In this document: positions 6,919 through 13,272 of the stretch, piece by piece
Layout: every line of letters starts with the position of its first letter
Numbering within the stretch: the first letter of the stretch is position 1
NCBI GenBank assembly: GCA_034438135.1
Contig: DAOTTL010000465.1
Span: forward strand, 1-13,272
Length of the DNA: 13,272 nt
Direction of reading: 5' to 3'
Source: Paraktedonobacter sp034438135
GTDB lineage: Bacteria > Chloroflexota > Ktedonobacteria > Ktedonobacterales > Ktedonobacteraceae
Translations under genes and position numbers: made by a program
Notes under the pieces: generated by a model
The model's input: only the letters and a program-made list of their open reading frames with translations
Told to the model about the DNA's origin: nothing
Databases searched by the model: none

Positions 6919-7442
6919 GCGGATCCTCGCAGTGGAGCAACATTGGGCAGATTACTATCTCTATCATTGGGCAGATTACTATCCATATCTATCCACGGGC
7001 TATACCCCCGTTTTTAACGTTCTTCTCGATGTTTGTTTTATAAAAATTTCATAGCACAAAACGATTGTTTCTATGTCTTCACTCATCCATGCTGGAACGT
7101 GTCAAAAGAAAGGATCTGCCCGGTTCTATTTCAACAAAACAGGCATCAGGAAACCAATCGCGGAGAACCTTCTAAGCCAGGTAAAGAACAGACTGTCAAA
7201 AGGCAGTCGCTCCTCCTGTTAGATCGGGCCTATCCCATTGCGTGAGTAGTATACAATGTTCAGAAATGGAACGCTATCGCAGTGATCCTACTGCATTGGT
7301 AATCTTGAACCACCCATGGTATACTTCCCTGCGAACGCATTGCTACTCAACTGCTATTCGTATGTTTTATTTGCCGGTGAAGCCGGAAGACATTGAAAAT
7401 GCCGGGCAGTTGATTGAATTATAGTACTATAAGGATATTACA
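6919..7442. other. Non-coding gap between divergent flippase and kinase genes
   Basis: Apart from the tandem repeat, I find no convincing gene. Short frames here (for example 7033-7245 and 7242-7424) lack ribosome sites and familiar motifs. A perfect 12-base palindrome, TATAGTACTATA (7420-7431), directly abuts the kinase ribosome site AAGGAT (7431-7436). It could be an operator or part of a promoter; I cannot tell which. Confidence 0.5.
6941..6983. repeat. Tandem 19-base direct repeat upstream of the flippase gene
   Basis: CATTGGGCAGATTACTATC occurs exactly at 6941-6959 and 6965-6983, a 24-base period, 23-65 bases upstream of the flippase start. On the gene's own strand each copy begins GATAGTAAT, which loosely resembles a -10 element. 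It may be a doubled regulator site or promoter region. Only two copies are present. Confidence 0.75.
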
Positions 7443-9356
7443 ATGCCTGGACTGGAAGGGACCTCTCTTGGTCGATATCGCCTGATACGTCGTCTGGGAA
7501 GAGGCGGTATGGCAGAGGTGTATCTGGTAAACGATGAGCGGATGCACCGTAGCGTCGCGATGAAAATTGTCCGCAGTAATGAGACCGAATTCTCCGAGCG
7601 ATTCGCACGTGAGACCGAAGCAATGGCCAATTTTCATCATGATCATATTCTGCCTGCTTACGACTATGGAGAACAGGAACCATGGCACTATCTCGTCATG
7701 CCCTATATGGAGCAGGGTACGCTGAGCGATCTCCTCAAGGATGGCCCCTTATCCCTGGAACATGCAGGCGAACTGCTACAACAACTTGCCAGCGGTCTAC
7801 AATACGCGCATGAGCATGGACTGATTCACCGCGATATTAAGCCTTCCAACATTCTTCTCCGCGACAAGCACTACGTCTATCTGGCCGATTTTGGATTGGC
7901 CCGCACACTCGAAGGGTCCAGCGATCTCACTCAAACAGGAACTCTGCTTGGTACTCCCGAGTACATGGCCCCGGAACTGGCCGACGGTCCGGCTGGCATG
8001 AGCAGCGATATCTATTCATTGGCGGTCGTGCTCTATCAGATGATCACTGGCCGTCCACCGTTTCAAGGGAATTCAGCCGTCTCAGTCTTCTGGAAACACC
8101 TGCGCGATCAAGCACAGCCACCTTCGCAGATCAATTCAACCCTCCCCCATTCAATTGATAGAGTGTTGATGCGTGCACTGGCAAAAAATCCTGATCAACG
8201 CTATGCTACTCCTCTGGCCCTTTCTCAGGCATACCAGGACGCTCTTCACGCTCCTGACGATATGCCCTCACTTTATGATAGCGATGTAATGGAAGAGATT
8301 CAGCCGCGTCCAGATCTTGTTGACTCTCCTGCTACGCCAGTACTTACCCCCCTTACATCCAGACAGACGCCCCCAGTGGAGCGAGGAAAACTTATCTTGC
8401 GTGGCGATCCGACTGTACAAACCCCGCCCGGCATCCAACAATCACCAATCTCACAGACAGCAACCGGACGGAATACTTTTGAACAGTTTCCTGAAGCTCC
8501 TCCACTGCGAAGTCGTCAGGCACCCCAACGCCCTCCGCAACGTAGCAACAGAGCAATCATTGGCCTGCTTATTGGAGTTATTTTCCTTTTCTTGCTCATA
8601 CTCACAGGTCTGCTGGCTATTCTGGTGGCACGGACACACAGTTCAGGAACAGTCACGCCCACACCTATGGTCCAGACGAGCACAGCGGTCACAAGCACCA
8701 CACAGCCAACCCCGTCTCCTCAGCTGACAGAGACCGCAGTCGCAAGTACCGCGACCGCTCAAACCCAGGCCACACCGGGCACGGCCTCAGCTACGGCAGA
8801 AGCTATTACTGGCACCACTCCTGTGCTCAGCGACCCACTGAACGCACCAGATGCTACTACCTGGCCCAACAATGGCTCGTGCACCTTTGAAAACAATAGC
8901 TATCATGTACTGATCAATACTCCCAGCGTTCTACAGCCCTGCATCGCAGGTAATCTGACGTATAACGATGCTGCAATCCAGATCGATGTCACACTGAACT
9001 CCGGCGATAGCGCCGGGCTGGTCTTTCGAGCCAGCTCCTTCACAGTGACAGATAGCCAGTTCTATGACTTTGAGATCACCAATCAAGGTGCATACTACTT
9101 TCGCTATCGAGCCAACGGCATGTATACATCCTTGATCCCTGATACTGCGACCAGCGCGATTAAAGCAGGCAAAAACACTTTACTGGTCATCGCCAGTAGA
9201 AATGATTTCAAATTTTTCATCAACCAGATCTTCGTCAGTGAGATTAATAACGGCGTTTTTGCCGAAGGAGAGATCGGAGTAGCTGCTGGCACTCTTCAAA
9301 CATCATCCCATGCTGACGCCTCCTTCGCAAATCTGAAGATCTATCAAGTAGCGTAG
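7443..9356 (+). CDS. Transmembrane PknB-type Ser/Thr protein kinase with lectin-like extracytoplasmic domain
   Basis: The 637-residue product is a receptor-type kinase. Residues 11-265 are the catalytic domain: glycine loop GRGGMAEV (19-26), ATP-anchoring Lys41, partner Glu57, HRDIKPSN with catalytic Asp131 and Asn136, DFG at 149-151, and GTPEYMAPE (170-178). All residues needed for activity are present. A Pro-rich juxtamembrane stretch (about 270-370) leads to one membrane helix (371-395), then a Thr/Pro/Ala-rich stalk (400-460). The C-terminal ~180 residues form a beta-rich domain (GDSAGLVFRAS, FFINQIFVSEI, EGEIGVAAGT) resembling the concanavalin-like DUF1080 fold, probably binding a sugar or wall ligand. 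There are no PASTA repeats. AAGGAT (7431-7436) precedes ATG 7443 by 6 bases. No target protein or phosphatase gene adjoins it. Confidence 0.93.
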   Translation: MPGLEGTSLGRYRLIRRLGRGGMAEVYLVNDERMHRSVAMKIVRSNETEFSERFARETEAMANFHHDHILPAYDYGEQEPWHYLVMPYMEQGTLSDLLKDGPLSLEHAGELLQQLASGLQYAHEHGLIHRDIKPSNILLRDKHYVYLADFGLARTLEGSSDLTQTGTLLGTPEYMAPELADGPAGMSSDIYSLAVVLYQMITGRPPFQGNSAVSVFWKHLRDQAQPPSQINSTLPHSIDRVLMRALAKNPDQRYATPLALSQAYQDALHAPDDMPSLYDSDVMEEIQPRPDLVDSPATPVLTPLTSRQTPPVERGKLILRGDPTVQTPPGIQQSPISQTATGRNTFEQFPEAPPLRSRQAPQRPPQRSNRAIIGLLIGVIFLFLLILTGLLAILVARTHSSGTVTPTPMVQTSTAVTSTTQPTPSPQLTETAVASTATAQTQATPGTASATAEAITGTTPVLSDPLNAPDATTWPNNGSCTFENNSYHVLINTPSVLQPCIAGNLTYNDAAIQIDVTLNSGDSAGLVFRASSFTVTDSQFYDFEITNQGAYYFRYRANGMYTSLIPDTATSAIKAGKNTLLVIASRNDFKFFINQIFVSEINNGVFAEGEIGVAAGTLQTSSHADASFANLKIYQVA

Positions 9357-9363
9357 ATTGGTA

Positions 9364-9415
9364 GAGATTTCTATAGAAAATAGTCCCGTTCTTGAGAGGT
9401 TTTCATAGATTTCTC
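9364..9415 (+). terminator. Imperfect hairpin downstream of the kinase gene
   Basis: The arms 9364-9380 and 9400-9415 pair with two mismatches and one bulge around a 19-base loop, starting 8 bases after the kinase stop. The stem is A/T-rich and has no U-tract, so this is a weak terminator candidate. It ends where the hemE -35 element begins. Confidence 0.35.
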
Positions 9416-9445
9416 TTGTCATTTTACCTTCAGTCGCGTTATGAT
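9416..9445 (+). promoter_or_regulatory. hemE: Candidate sigma-70-type promoter for hemE
   Basis: TTGTCA (9416-9421) and TATGAT (9440-9445) are separated by 18 bases and each matches 5 of 6 consensus bases. It is the best promoter in the window. Transcription would start near 9452, giving a leader of about 70 bases that contains the hairpin at 9475-9499. Confidence 0.6.
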
Positions 9446-9474
9446 ATGAAAAAGCAATATACACACACGCATCT

Positions 9475-9507
9475 GGCACCTTTGTCCGATGCAGGTGTCT
9501 CTTTTTA
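9475..9507 (+). terminator. Small terminator-like hairpin in the hemE leader
   Basis: GGCACCT (9475-9481) pairs with AGGTGTC (9493-9499), including one G-U pair, around an 11-base loop. A T-rich run follows (9500-9507). It lies after the predicted hemE promoter and 18 bases before the start, so it could be an attenuator, or simply the end of kinase transcripts. Confidence 0.4.
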
Positions 9508-9524
9508 TCTAGATTAGAGGACTT

Positions 9525-10595
9525 ATGCAGCAAAATCTATCGGCATCTCTCCTGCCAGCAAATACAGGAGTTGCGCGATTTATGGATGCCTGTAATCATC
9601 GGCAGCCAGATGCCACACCAATCTGGTTTATGCGCCAGGCGGGTCGCTGTCTGGCCGATTACCGTGAGCTACGCAAACGATACGATATCCTGACCATGGC
9701 CAAGACTCCTGAACTCTGCGCCAAAGTAACGCTTATGCCGGTGGAGCAATTCGGCGTGGATGGCGCAGTCCTCTATGCTGATATTATGCTCCCCCTGGAG
9801 GGCATGGGAGTCTCGCTAGAGATCCAGCCCGACCTGGGACCCGTTATCCATAATCCGATTCGTACCATGAGCGATGTTGAGGCTCTGCGTGTTGTTGAGA
9901 GTGAGGAATCCACACCCTATGTGATGGAAGCCATCCGCTTGATACGTCGAGAACTGGATGGGAAAAAGGCCGTTATCGGTTTCTCGGGCGCACCCTTTAC
10001 TCTCGCCTGCTACCTGATCGAGGGACGTCCCTCACGCGACTATGGGATCGCGAAGTCACTGATGTACGGTCAGCCTACGGTCTGGCACGCACTCATGGAA
10101 AAACTCACAGAGGTAACCATCCGCTATCTGGTGGCACAAATCAAAGCCGGAGCAGACGTTGTACAATTATTCGACAGTTGGGTCGGTTCGCTCAGTCCCA
10201 GCGTCTATCGTCAATTTGTGCTACCCTATACACAGCGCATCTTCCAGGCCGTTCAGGCAACTGGCACCCCTTCAATCCACTTTGGAACGGGCACAGGAAC
10301 CCTCTTAGAGACCATGGTTGAAGCAGGCAGCGACGTGCTTAGCATCGATTGGCGCTTCGATCTGGATGAAGCATGGCAGCGTATTGGCTATGAACGCGGC
10401 GTTCAGGGCAATCTCGACCCTACGCTGCTGCTCGCACCCTGGGAAGCCATTGAGGCCGGCGTAAAAGACGTATTGCGTCGCGCTGAGAATCGTCCAGGTC
10501 ATATCTTTAATCTTGGACATGGAGTGCTGGCACCTACAAATCCTGATATGCTCAAACGGGTAGTTGAAACCGTACACACACTTTCGGCTCGCTAA
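9525..10595 (+). CDS. hemE: Uroporphyrinogen decarboxylase
   Basis: This cytoplasmic enzyme removes four carboxyl groups from uroporphyrinogen III to give coproporphyrinogen III in haem synthesis. The 356-residue length is normal for the family. Signature motifs are WFMRQAGR (34-41), YADIMLP with the substrate-coordinating Asp86 (84-90), GFSGAPFTLACYLIEG (152-167), FDSWVG (216-221), QGNLDP (294-299) and FNLGHG with His332. The start at ATG 9525 has AGAGG at 9516-9520, 4 bases upstream. A good promoter lies at 9416-9445. hemH follows after 71 bases on the same strand, so the two probably serve one pathway and may be co-transcribed. No other haem genes are in the window. Confidence 0.97.
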   Translation: MQQNLSASLLPANTGVARFMDACNHRQPDATPIWFMRQAGRCLADYRELRKRYDILTMAKTPELCAKVTLMPVEQFGVDGAVLYADIMLPLEGMGVSLEIQPDLGPVIHNPIRTMSDVEALRVVESEESTPYVMEAIRLIRRELDGKKAVIGFSGAPFTLACYLIEGRPSRDYGIAKSLMYGQPTVWHALMEKLTEVTIRYLVAQIKAGADVVQLFDSWVGSLSPSVYRQFVLPYTQRIFQAVQATGTPSIHFGTGTGTLLETMVEAGSDVLSIDWRFDLDEAWQRIGYERGVQGNLDPTLLLAPWEAIEAGVKDVLRRAENRPGHIFNLGHGVLAPTNPDMLKRVVETVHTLSAR

Positions 10596-10666
10596 CAAAA
10601 AGTAGTGCGCGTTCCGCAGTCTCGTAGTACAATCTGATTGTTTCTCGCCTGGAAAGGCAGAATTCT

Positions 10667-11599
10667 ATGTCTAAAGATCGCGTCGGGGTGCTCCTGATGA
10701 CGTATGGCTCGCCGAGTACCCTGGATGATATCCCCGTCTATCTGCAACATGTACGCGGAGGACGCCCGGCAGATGCAGAACTGATTACTGAATTTCGTCG
10801 TCGCTATCATCTGATCGGCGGCTCACCCTTGTTACAGATCACACGCCAGCAGGCCAGCGCCCTCCAACAATTGTTGAACGCTCATGATCCTGATGGACCG
10901 GCTTTCCATGTCATGGCTGGGATGCGTTTCGCCCCTCCCTTTGTCGCTGATGTAGTGCCTGAGGTGGCTGCGGATACCCAAAAACTGATTGGCCTGATTA
11001 TGTCGCCACAGTACTCTCCCTTTATCATGAGTGGCTATGTTCGCACATTGCAGGACGCAGTGACGGGTCTGAACCGCGATGACCTGGAACTCAGCATAGT
11101 TGAGGACTGGCACCTGCAACCCTTCTTTCTACAAGCAGTAGCCGAACGCGTTCAGCAAGCCCTGGCAAAGATGCCAGCCGATGTGCGTGACCGGGTTCCA
11201 GTTCTGCTCACAGCCCACAGTATGCCTAAACGGGTAGTTGAGAACGAGCCTGGCTATATCGATGCACTTAAGGAAACTGCCGCAGCTATCGCGGATCTGG
11301 TAGGACTCTCCAGTGAACGCTGGATGTTCTGCTACCAGAGTGCGGGTCATACTCCTGAAGAATGGCTTAAGCCCGATTTCGCCGATATCATGCCTGAATT
11401 GAAGGCCGCTGGCCATACCCATGTCCTGATCGCACCCGTACAATTTCTGGCTGACCATCTGGAGATCCTCTACGATATTGAGATCGGTGCCCGTCTCCAG
11501 GCAGAAGAACATGGTATCGTTTTTGCTCGCACGGAGTCGCTCAATACCTCTCCACTTTTCATCCAGGCGCTCGCAGAGGTAGTTACAGAGAAGCTGTAA
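10667..11599 (+). CDS. hemH: Ferrochelatase, resembling the coproporphyrin-type (HemH/CpfC) enzyme
   Basis: The 310-residue product inserts ferrous iron into a porphyrin. It aligns end to end with Bacillus subtilis HemH as I recall it: VLLMTYGSP with Tyr13, RRYHLIGGSPLLQIT (45-59), TAHSMPKRV with catalytic His184, FCYQSAGHTPEEWL (221-234), and FLADHLEILYD with Glu266. It has no C-terminal iron-sulphur cysteine cluster. This resemblance favours coproporphyrin III as substrate, but sequence alone does not prove it, and no hemQ/chdC or hemY/cgoX gene is visible nearby to settle the route. The ribosome site is an AAAGG-like element at 10653-10657, 9 bases before ATG 10667. A TACAAT at 10628-10633 could be a -10 element but has a poor -35, so co-transcription with hemE is equally likely. 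A strong terminator follows at 11646-11708. Confidence 0.95.
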   Translation: MSKDRVGVLLMTYGSPSTLDDIPVYLQHVRGGRPADAELITEFRRRYHLIGGSPLLQITRQQASALQQLLNAHDPDGPAFHVMAGMRFAPPFVADVVPEVAADTQKLIGLIMSPQYSPFIMSGYVRTLQDAVTGLNRDDLELSIVEDWHLQPFFLQAVAERVQQALAKMPADVRDRVPVLLTAHSMPKRVVENEPGYIDALKETAAAIADLVGLSSERWMFCYQSAGHTPEEWLKPDFADIMPELKAAGHTHVLIAPVQFLADHLEILYDIEIGARLQAEEHGIVFARTESLNTSPLFIQALAEVVTEKL

Positions 11600-11645
11600 A
11601 GCCACCTCACTTAAAAAGAGCAGAAAGCCTGCGGCGACAGAGCAC

Positions 11646-11708
11646 AAAAAGAGCAACGGGTGTCTTGTCGCACGAATGCGCGACAAAACACCCCCGTTGC
11701 TCTTTTTT
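11646..11708 (+). terminator. Intrinsic terminator of the hem genes
   Basis: The arms 11646-11671 and 11680-11708 form a long, G/C-rich stem. It contains GAGCAACGGG paired with CCCGTTGCTC, one mismatch, a 2-base bulge and an 8-base loop. A run of six T (11703-11708) completes it. AAAAAGAGCA also occurs at 11613-11622 and GCCACC at 11601-11606, with GGTGGC at 11720-11725, so a larger alternative fold is possible. Confidence 0.85.
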
Positions 11709-11778
11709 AAATGGGGCGGGGTGGCCTGCCAGGCCGATGCAGCAGATTGGCAAAATACCTCTACTTGTAAGGGGGCCA

Positions 11779-11832
11779 GTCTGCCATGAGTTATCCCTGA
11801 TTGTACAAAATCAGGGATAACTCATGGCAGAC
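11779..11832. repeat. Perfect 24-bp inverted repeat in the hemH-phosphatase gap
   Basis: The arms 11779-11802 and 11809-11832 are exact reverse complements around a 6-base loop. There is no U-tract on either strand. It lies 71 bases beyond the hem terminator and 161 bases before the next start. It may be a bidirectional terminator, an insulating hairpin or a remnant of a small mobile element. The rest of 11600-11993 holds the hem terminator and a promoter candidate. Confidence 0.85.
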
Positions 11833-11916
11833 AAAAATCTCCAATTATCTTCGTTTAATTAGATAGAAGTCGGCGTTCTAAAATTCCCGAAAAATAGCCT
11901 CACACATCAGGAAAAG

Positions 11917-11946
11917 TTGAGTAGAATAGAAAAATACCAATTTAAT
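11917..11946 (+). promoter_or_regulatory. Candidate promoter for the histidine phosphatase gene
   Basis: TTGAGT (11917-11922) and TTTAAT (11941-11946) are 18 bases apart, matching 4 and 5 of 6 consensus bases. The predicted leader of about 40 bases contains the palindrome GCGATCGC (11952-11959). Confidence 0.35.
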
Positions 11947-11993
11947 AAGGAGCGATCGCTTGACAGTCGGACAGGAGAGAAAGAAAGAATTCC

Positions 11994-12653
11994 ATGACTC
12001 ACCTTTATCTTATTCGCCACGGTGACGCCACAACAACTGGTGCCAACACATTTGAGGACCCGCGGTTGACTCCTCTGGGCGTGGCTCAGGCAGAACGTTT
12101 GCGGGATCGACTCGCCGCCACCGGCGAGATCAGGGCCGATATTTTGATCGCAAGTACGATGGCACGAGCCTGGCAGACCGCTGAGATTGTCGCTCCAGCG
12201 TTGGGACTATCTATCATTCCCAACAACGACGTTCAAGAGTGGCGCTTCCCTGAGGATGAAATGATCGATGTCGATGCTTACGTTGATTATTTTAAAAGTC
12301 TCCCAGATGAACAAAAACCGTTCTATCAGATTGTCCCTCATGCCGAGAGCTGGGTACAGTTTATGTTACGTGCATGCACTGCACTCAATCATCTCATACA
12401 ACAATATGAGGATAAGACAATTGTCATCATCTGTCATGGCGGGATTGTCGATGCCTCGTTCCATTTCTTTCTGCGCCTGAGCACTATCCACCTGCCCCCT
12501 TCCTACTTCGATACCCATAACACATCAATCACTCACTGGTATCGCACATCCCACCATCCTGTAGAGCAGACGCCGAACTGGACCCTGGAACGCTACAACG
12601 ATGTTATGCATCTGTGCGATCTTAATCAGTACGACAAACTCTGGAACGATTAA
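11994..12653 (+). CDS. Histidine phosphatase / phosphoglycerate mutase-like protein
   Basis: The 219-residue cytoplasmic protein has the branch-1 histidine phosphatase core. LIRHGDA carries the phospho-accepting His9 with Arg8; Arg58 lies in STMARAWQTAE (54-64), with acidic Glu82 after it; the second catalytic His148 is in ICHGG (146-150). LTPLGVAQAERLRDRL (25-40) is also typical. These enzymes hydrolyse a range of phosphorylated small molecules or proteins, and true mutase activity is rare in this subgroup, so no substrate is assigned. AGGAG at 11973-11977 is rather far (16 bases) from ATG 11994, but no better in-frame start was seen. It stands alone between hairpins and converges on the cupredoxin-like gene. 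Confidence 0.9.
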   Translation: MTHLYLIRHGDATTTGANTFEDPRLTPLGVAQAERLRDRLAATGEIRADILIASTMARAWQTAEIVAPALGLSIIPNNDVQEWRFPEDEMIDVDAYVDYFKSLPDEQKPFYQIVPHAESWVQFMLRACTALNHLIQQYEDKTIVIICHGGIVDASFHFFLRLSTIHLPPSYFDTHNTSITHWYRTSHHPVEQTPNWTLERYNDVMHLCDLNQYDKLWND

Positions 12654-12665
12654 CATGATCTCAAT

Positions 12666-12718
12666 AAGGCCCTTTCATTCTCCAAAAGCCTCTGGCTTCT
12701 GGAGAATGAAAGGGCCTT
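12666..12718. terminator. Long hairpin between convergent phosphatase and cupredoxin-like genes
   Basis: The arms 12666-12684 and 12700-12718 pair perfectly over 19 bp. The intervening bases form a further 5-bp stem (12686-12690 with 12694-12698) topped by a TCT loop. There is no U-tract on either strand. It starts 13 bases after the phosphatase stop, and its convergent position suggests two-way termination. Confidence 0.7.
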
Positions 12719-12745
12719 GACACATCCCTTACTGGACTGGACGTT

Positions 12746-13272
12746 TTAATCTCCACCGTCTTCTGAGGTTGTAACACTTATTCTGATATTCATATCCGGC
12801 GTATTTTCGCTGGTCAGCACATAGACTCCATCGTTGTTGAATTGAATGGTTACAGTCTCTCCTGGCGCGACCTTTATGCCATGATTAAGCTCGTCCGGCG
12901 CTCCCTCGGCAGGTTGACAATGCCGATCCTGGCCAACACACAAGGTCTGTGTTACGCCATCAGCGGAGTTTTGGAAATGCAGCGAATCCCCATCATTGAC
13001 GTTAACAGATGTACGCGCAAAACTGTTCCGCGTCATGCCTACATTAGGATTGATGAAGAATGACCAGAAAGCAAAGCCGATAATGGTTATCACAATGGCT
13101 ATGGTGAATACGGTGCTAATCAGTTTGCGAAGAAATAGGCGACCGTGCAAGCCAATGATGAGCAGAAAGCTAAATAGACCCGCCAGACAGGCTCCAAGAG
13201 CGATGAGCGCTGGTTTGAAAGTTTCAAGTGTGATGGTTTCGCGCGAGAAATCGGGGATTACAGGGTGCGCTT
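12746..13272 (-). CDS. Membrane protein with C-terminal cupredoxin-like domain, N-terminus cut by window edge
   Basis: The frame is open from the stop at 12746 to the right edge (174 residues), so the TTG at 13150 is probably internal and the gene continues outside the window. The visible part has two hydrophobic segments, one ending in FSFLLIIGL and one around FTIAIVITIIGFAFWSFF. A C-terminal, probably extracytoplasmic domain of about 95 residues follows. It resembles a cupredoxin fold in order: VNVNDGDSLHFQN, TQTLCVGQDRHC, LNHGIKVAPGETVTIQFN, then GVYVLTSENTPDMNIRISV. The expected Cys-His-Met copper set is incomplete, because NTPDM lacks the usual Cys and His, so copper binding is doubtful. 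The two Cys before and after the GQDRH loop could form a disulphide. It converges on the phosphatase and is separated from it by a long hairpin. Function is unknown. Confidence 0.75.
   Translation of the reverse strand, partial: AHPVIPDFSRETITLETFKPALIALGACLAGLFSFLLIIGLHGRLFLRKLISTVFTIAIVITIIGFAFWSFFINPNVGMTRNSFARTSVNVNDGDSLHFQNSADGVTQTLCVGQDRHCQPAEGAPDELNHGIKVAPGETVTIQFNNDGVYVLTSENTPDMNIRISVTTSEDGGD

Noticed and set aside
6941..6983. Start of a CRISPR array
   Set aside because: There are only two 19-base copies with a 5-base gap, no proper spacers and no cas genes.
6995..7015. Terminator-like ACGGG/CCCGT stem with T-run
   Set aside because: The stem is only 5 bp, and no plus-strand gene ends upstream of it.
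7033..7424. Two short plus-strand frames before the kinase
   Set aside because: They have no ribosome sites, no domain features and unusual composition; probably non-coding.
11129..11686. 185-codon antisense frame over the end of hemH
   Set aside because: It overlaps conserved ferrochelatase sequence and runs through the terminator hairpin.
11952..11959. GCGATCGC as a cyanobacterial HIP1 element
   Set aside because: I noticed only this one copy in the window, and the genes do not look cyanobacterial.

Overview
The window looks like chromosomal DNA from a Ktedonobacteria-type Chloroflexota bacterium. The evidence is a secreted S53 (sedolisin) peptidase, a PknB-type kinase with a Thr/Pro-rich stalk and a lectin-like sensor domain, a large flippase-like membrane protein, moderate GC content, and very long hairpins between genes. 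This assignment is an inference, since no rRNA or other phylogenetic marker is present.

Layout. Positions 1-1359 (minus) hold a secreted S53 peptidase open at the left edge. Divergent from it is a compact two-gene unit: an ECF-type sigma factor gene broken by one in-frame TAG (1636-2238), overlapping by ATGA a gene (2235-5276) for a 1013-residue single-chain polymerase. That protein joins a pared-down RpoB core to a pared-down RpoC core and ends at a 27-bp hairpin. Converging on the hairpin is a flippase-like membrane protein (5371-6918, minus). A 524-base gap with a tandem repeat follows, then a transmembrane Ser/Thr kinase (7443-9356). Two haem genes come next, hemE (9525-10595) and hemH (10667-11599), ending in a clear intrinsic terminator. 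A 394-base gap holds a perfect 24-bp inverted repeat. Then come a histidine phosphatase (11994-12653), another long hairpin, and a minus-strand membrane-anchored cupredoxin-like protein running off the right edge.

The main discovery is the sigma/polymerase cassette. The polymerase keeps the catalytic DFDGD aspartates, the two RpoB active-site lysines, a recognisable rifampicin-region core, a bridge-helix-like segment and the beta-prime clamp helices that dock sigma region 2. It lacks most of the beta lobes, the beta flap that docks sigma region 4, the beta-prime zinc ribbon and a recognisable trigger loop. With the adjacent translationally coupled sigma gene, this suggests a dedicated, sigma-dependent second transcription machine, possibly now disabled or conditionally expressed because of the amber codon.

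The other genes look like ordinary housekeeping or envelope functions: hemE and hemH act in one pathway, and the kinase, flippase and peptidase show no visible link to the polymerase cassette.
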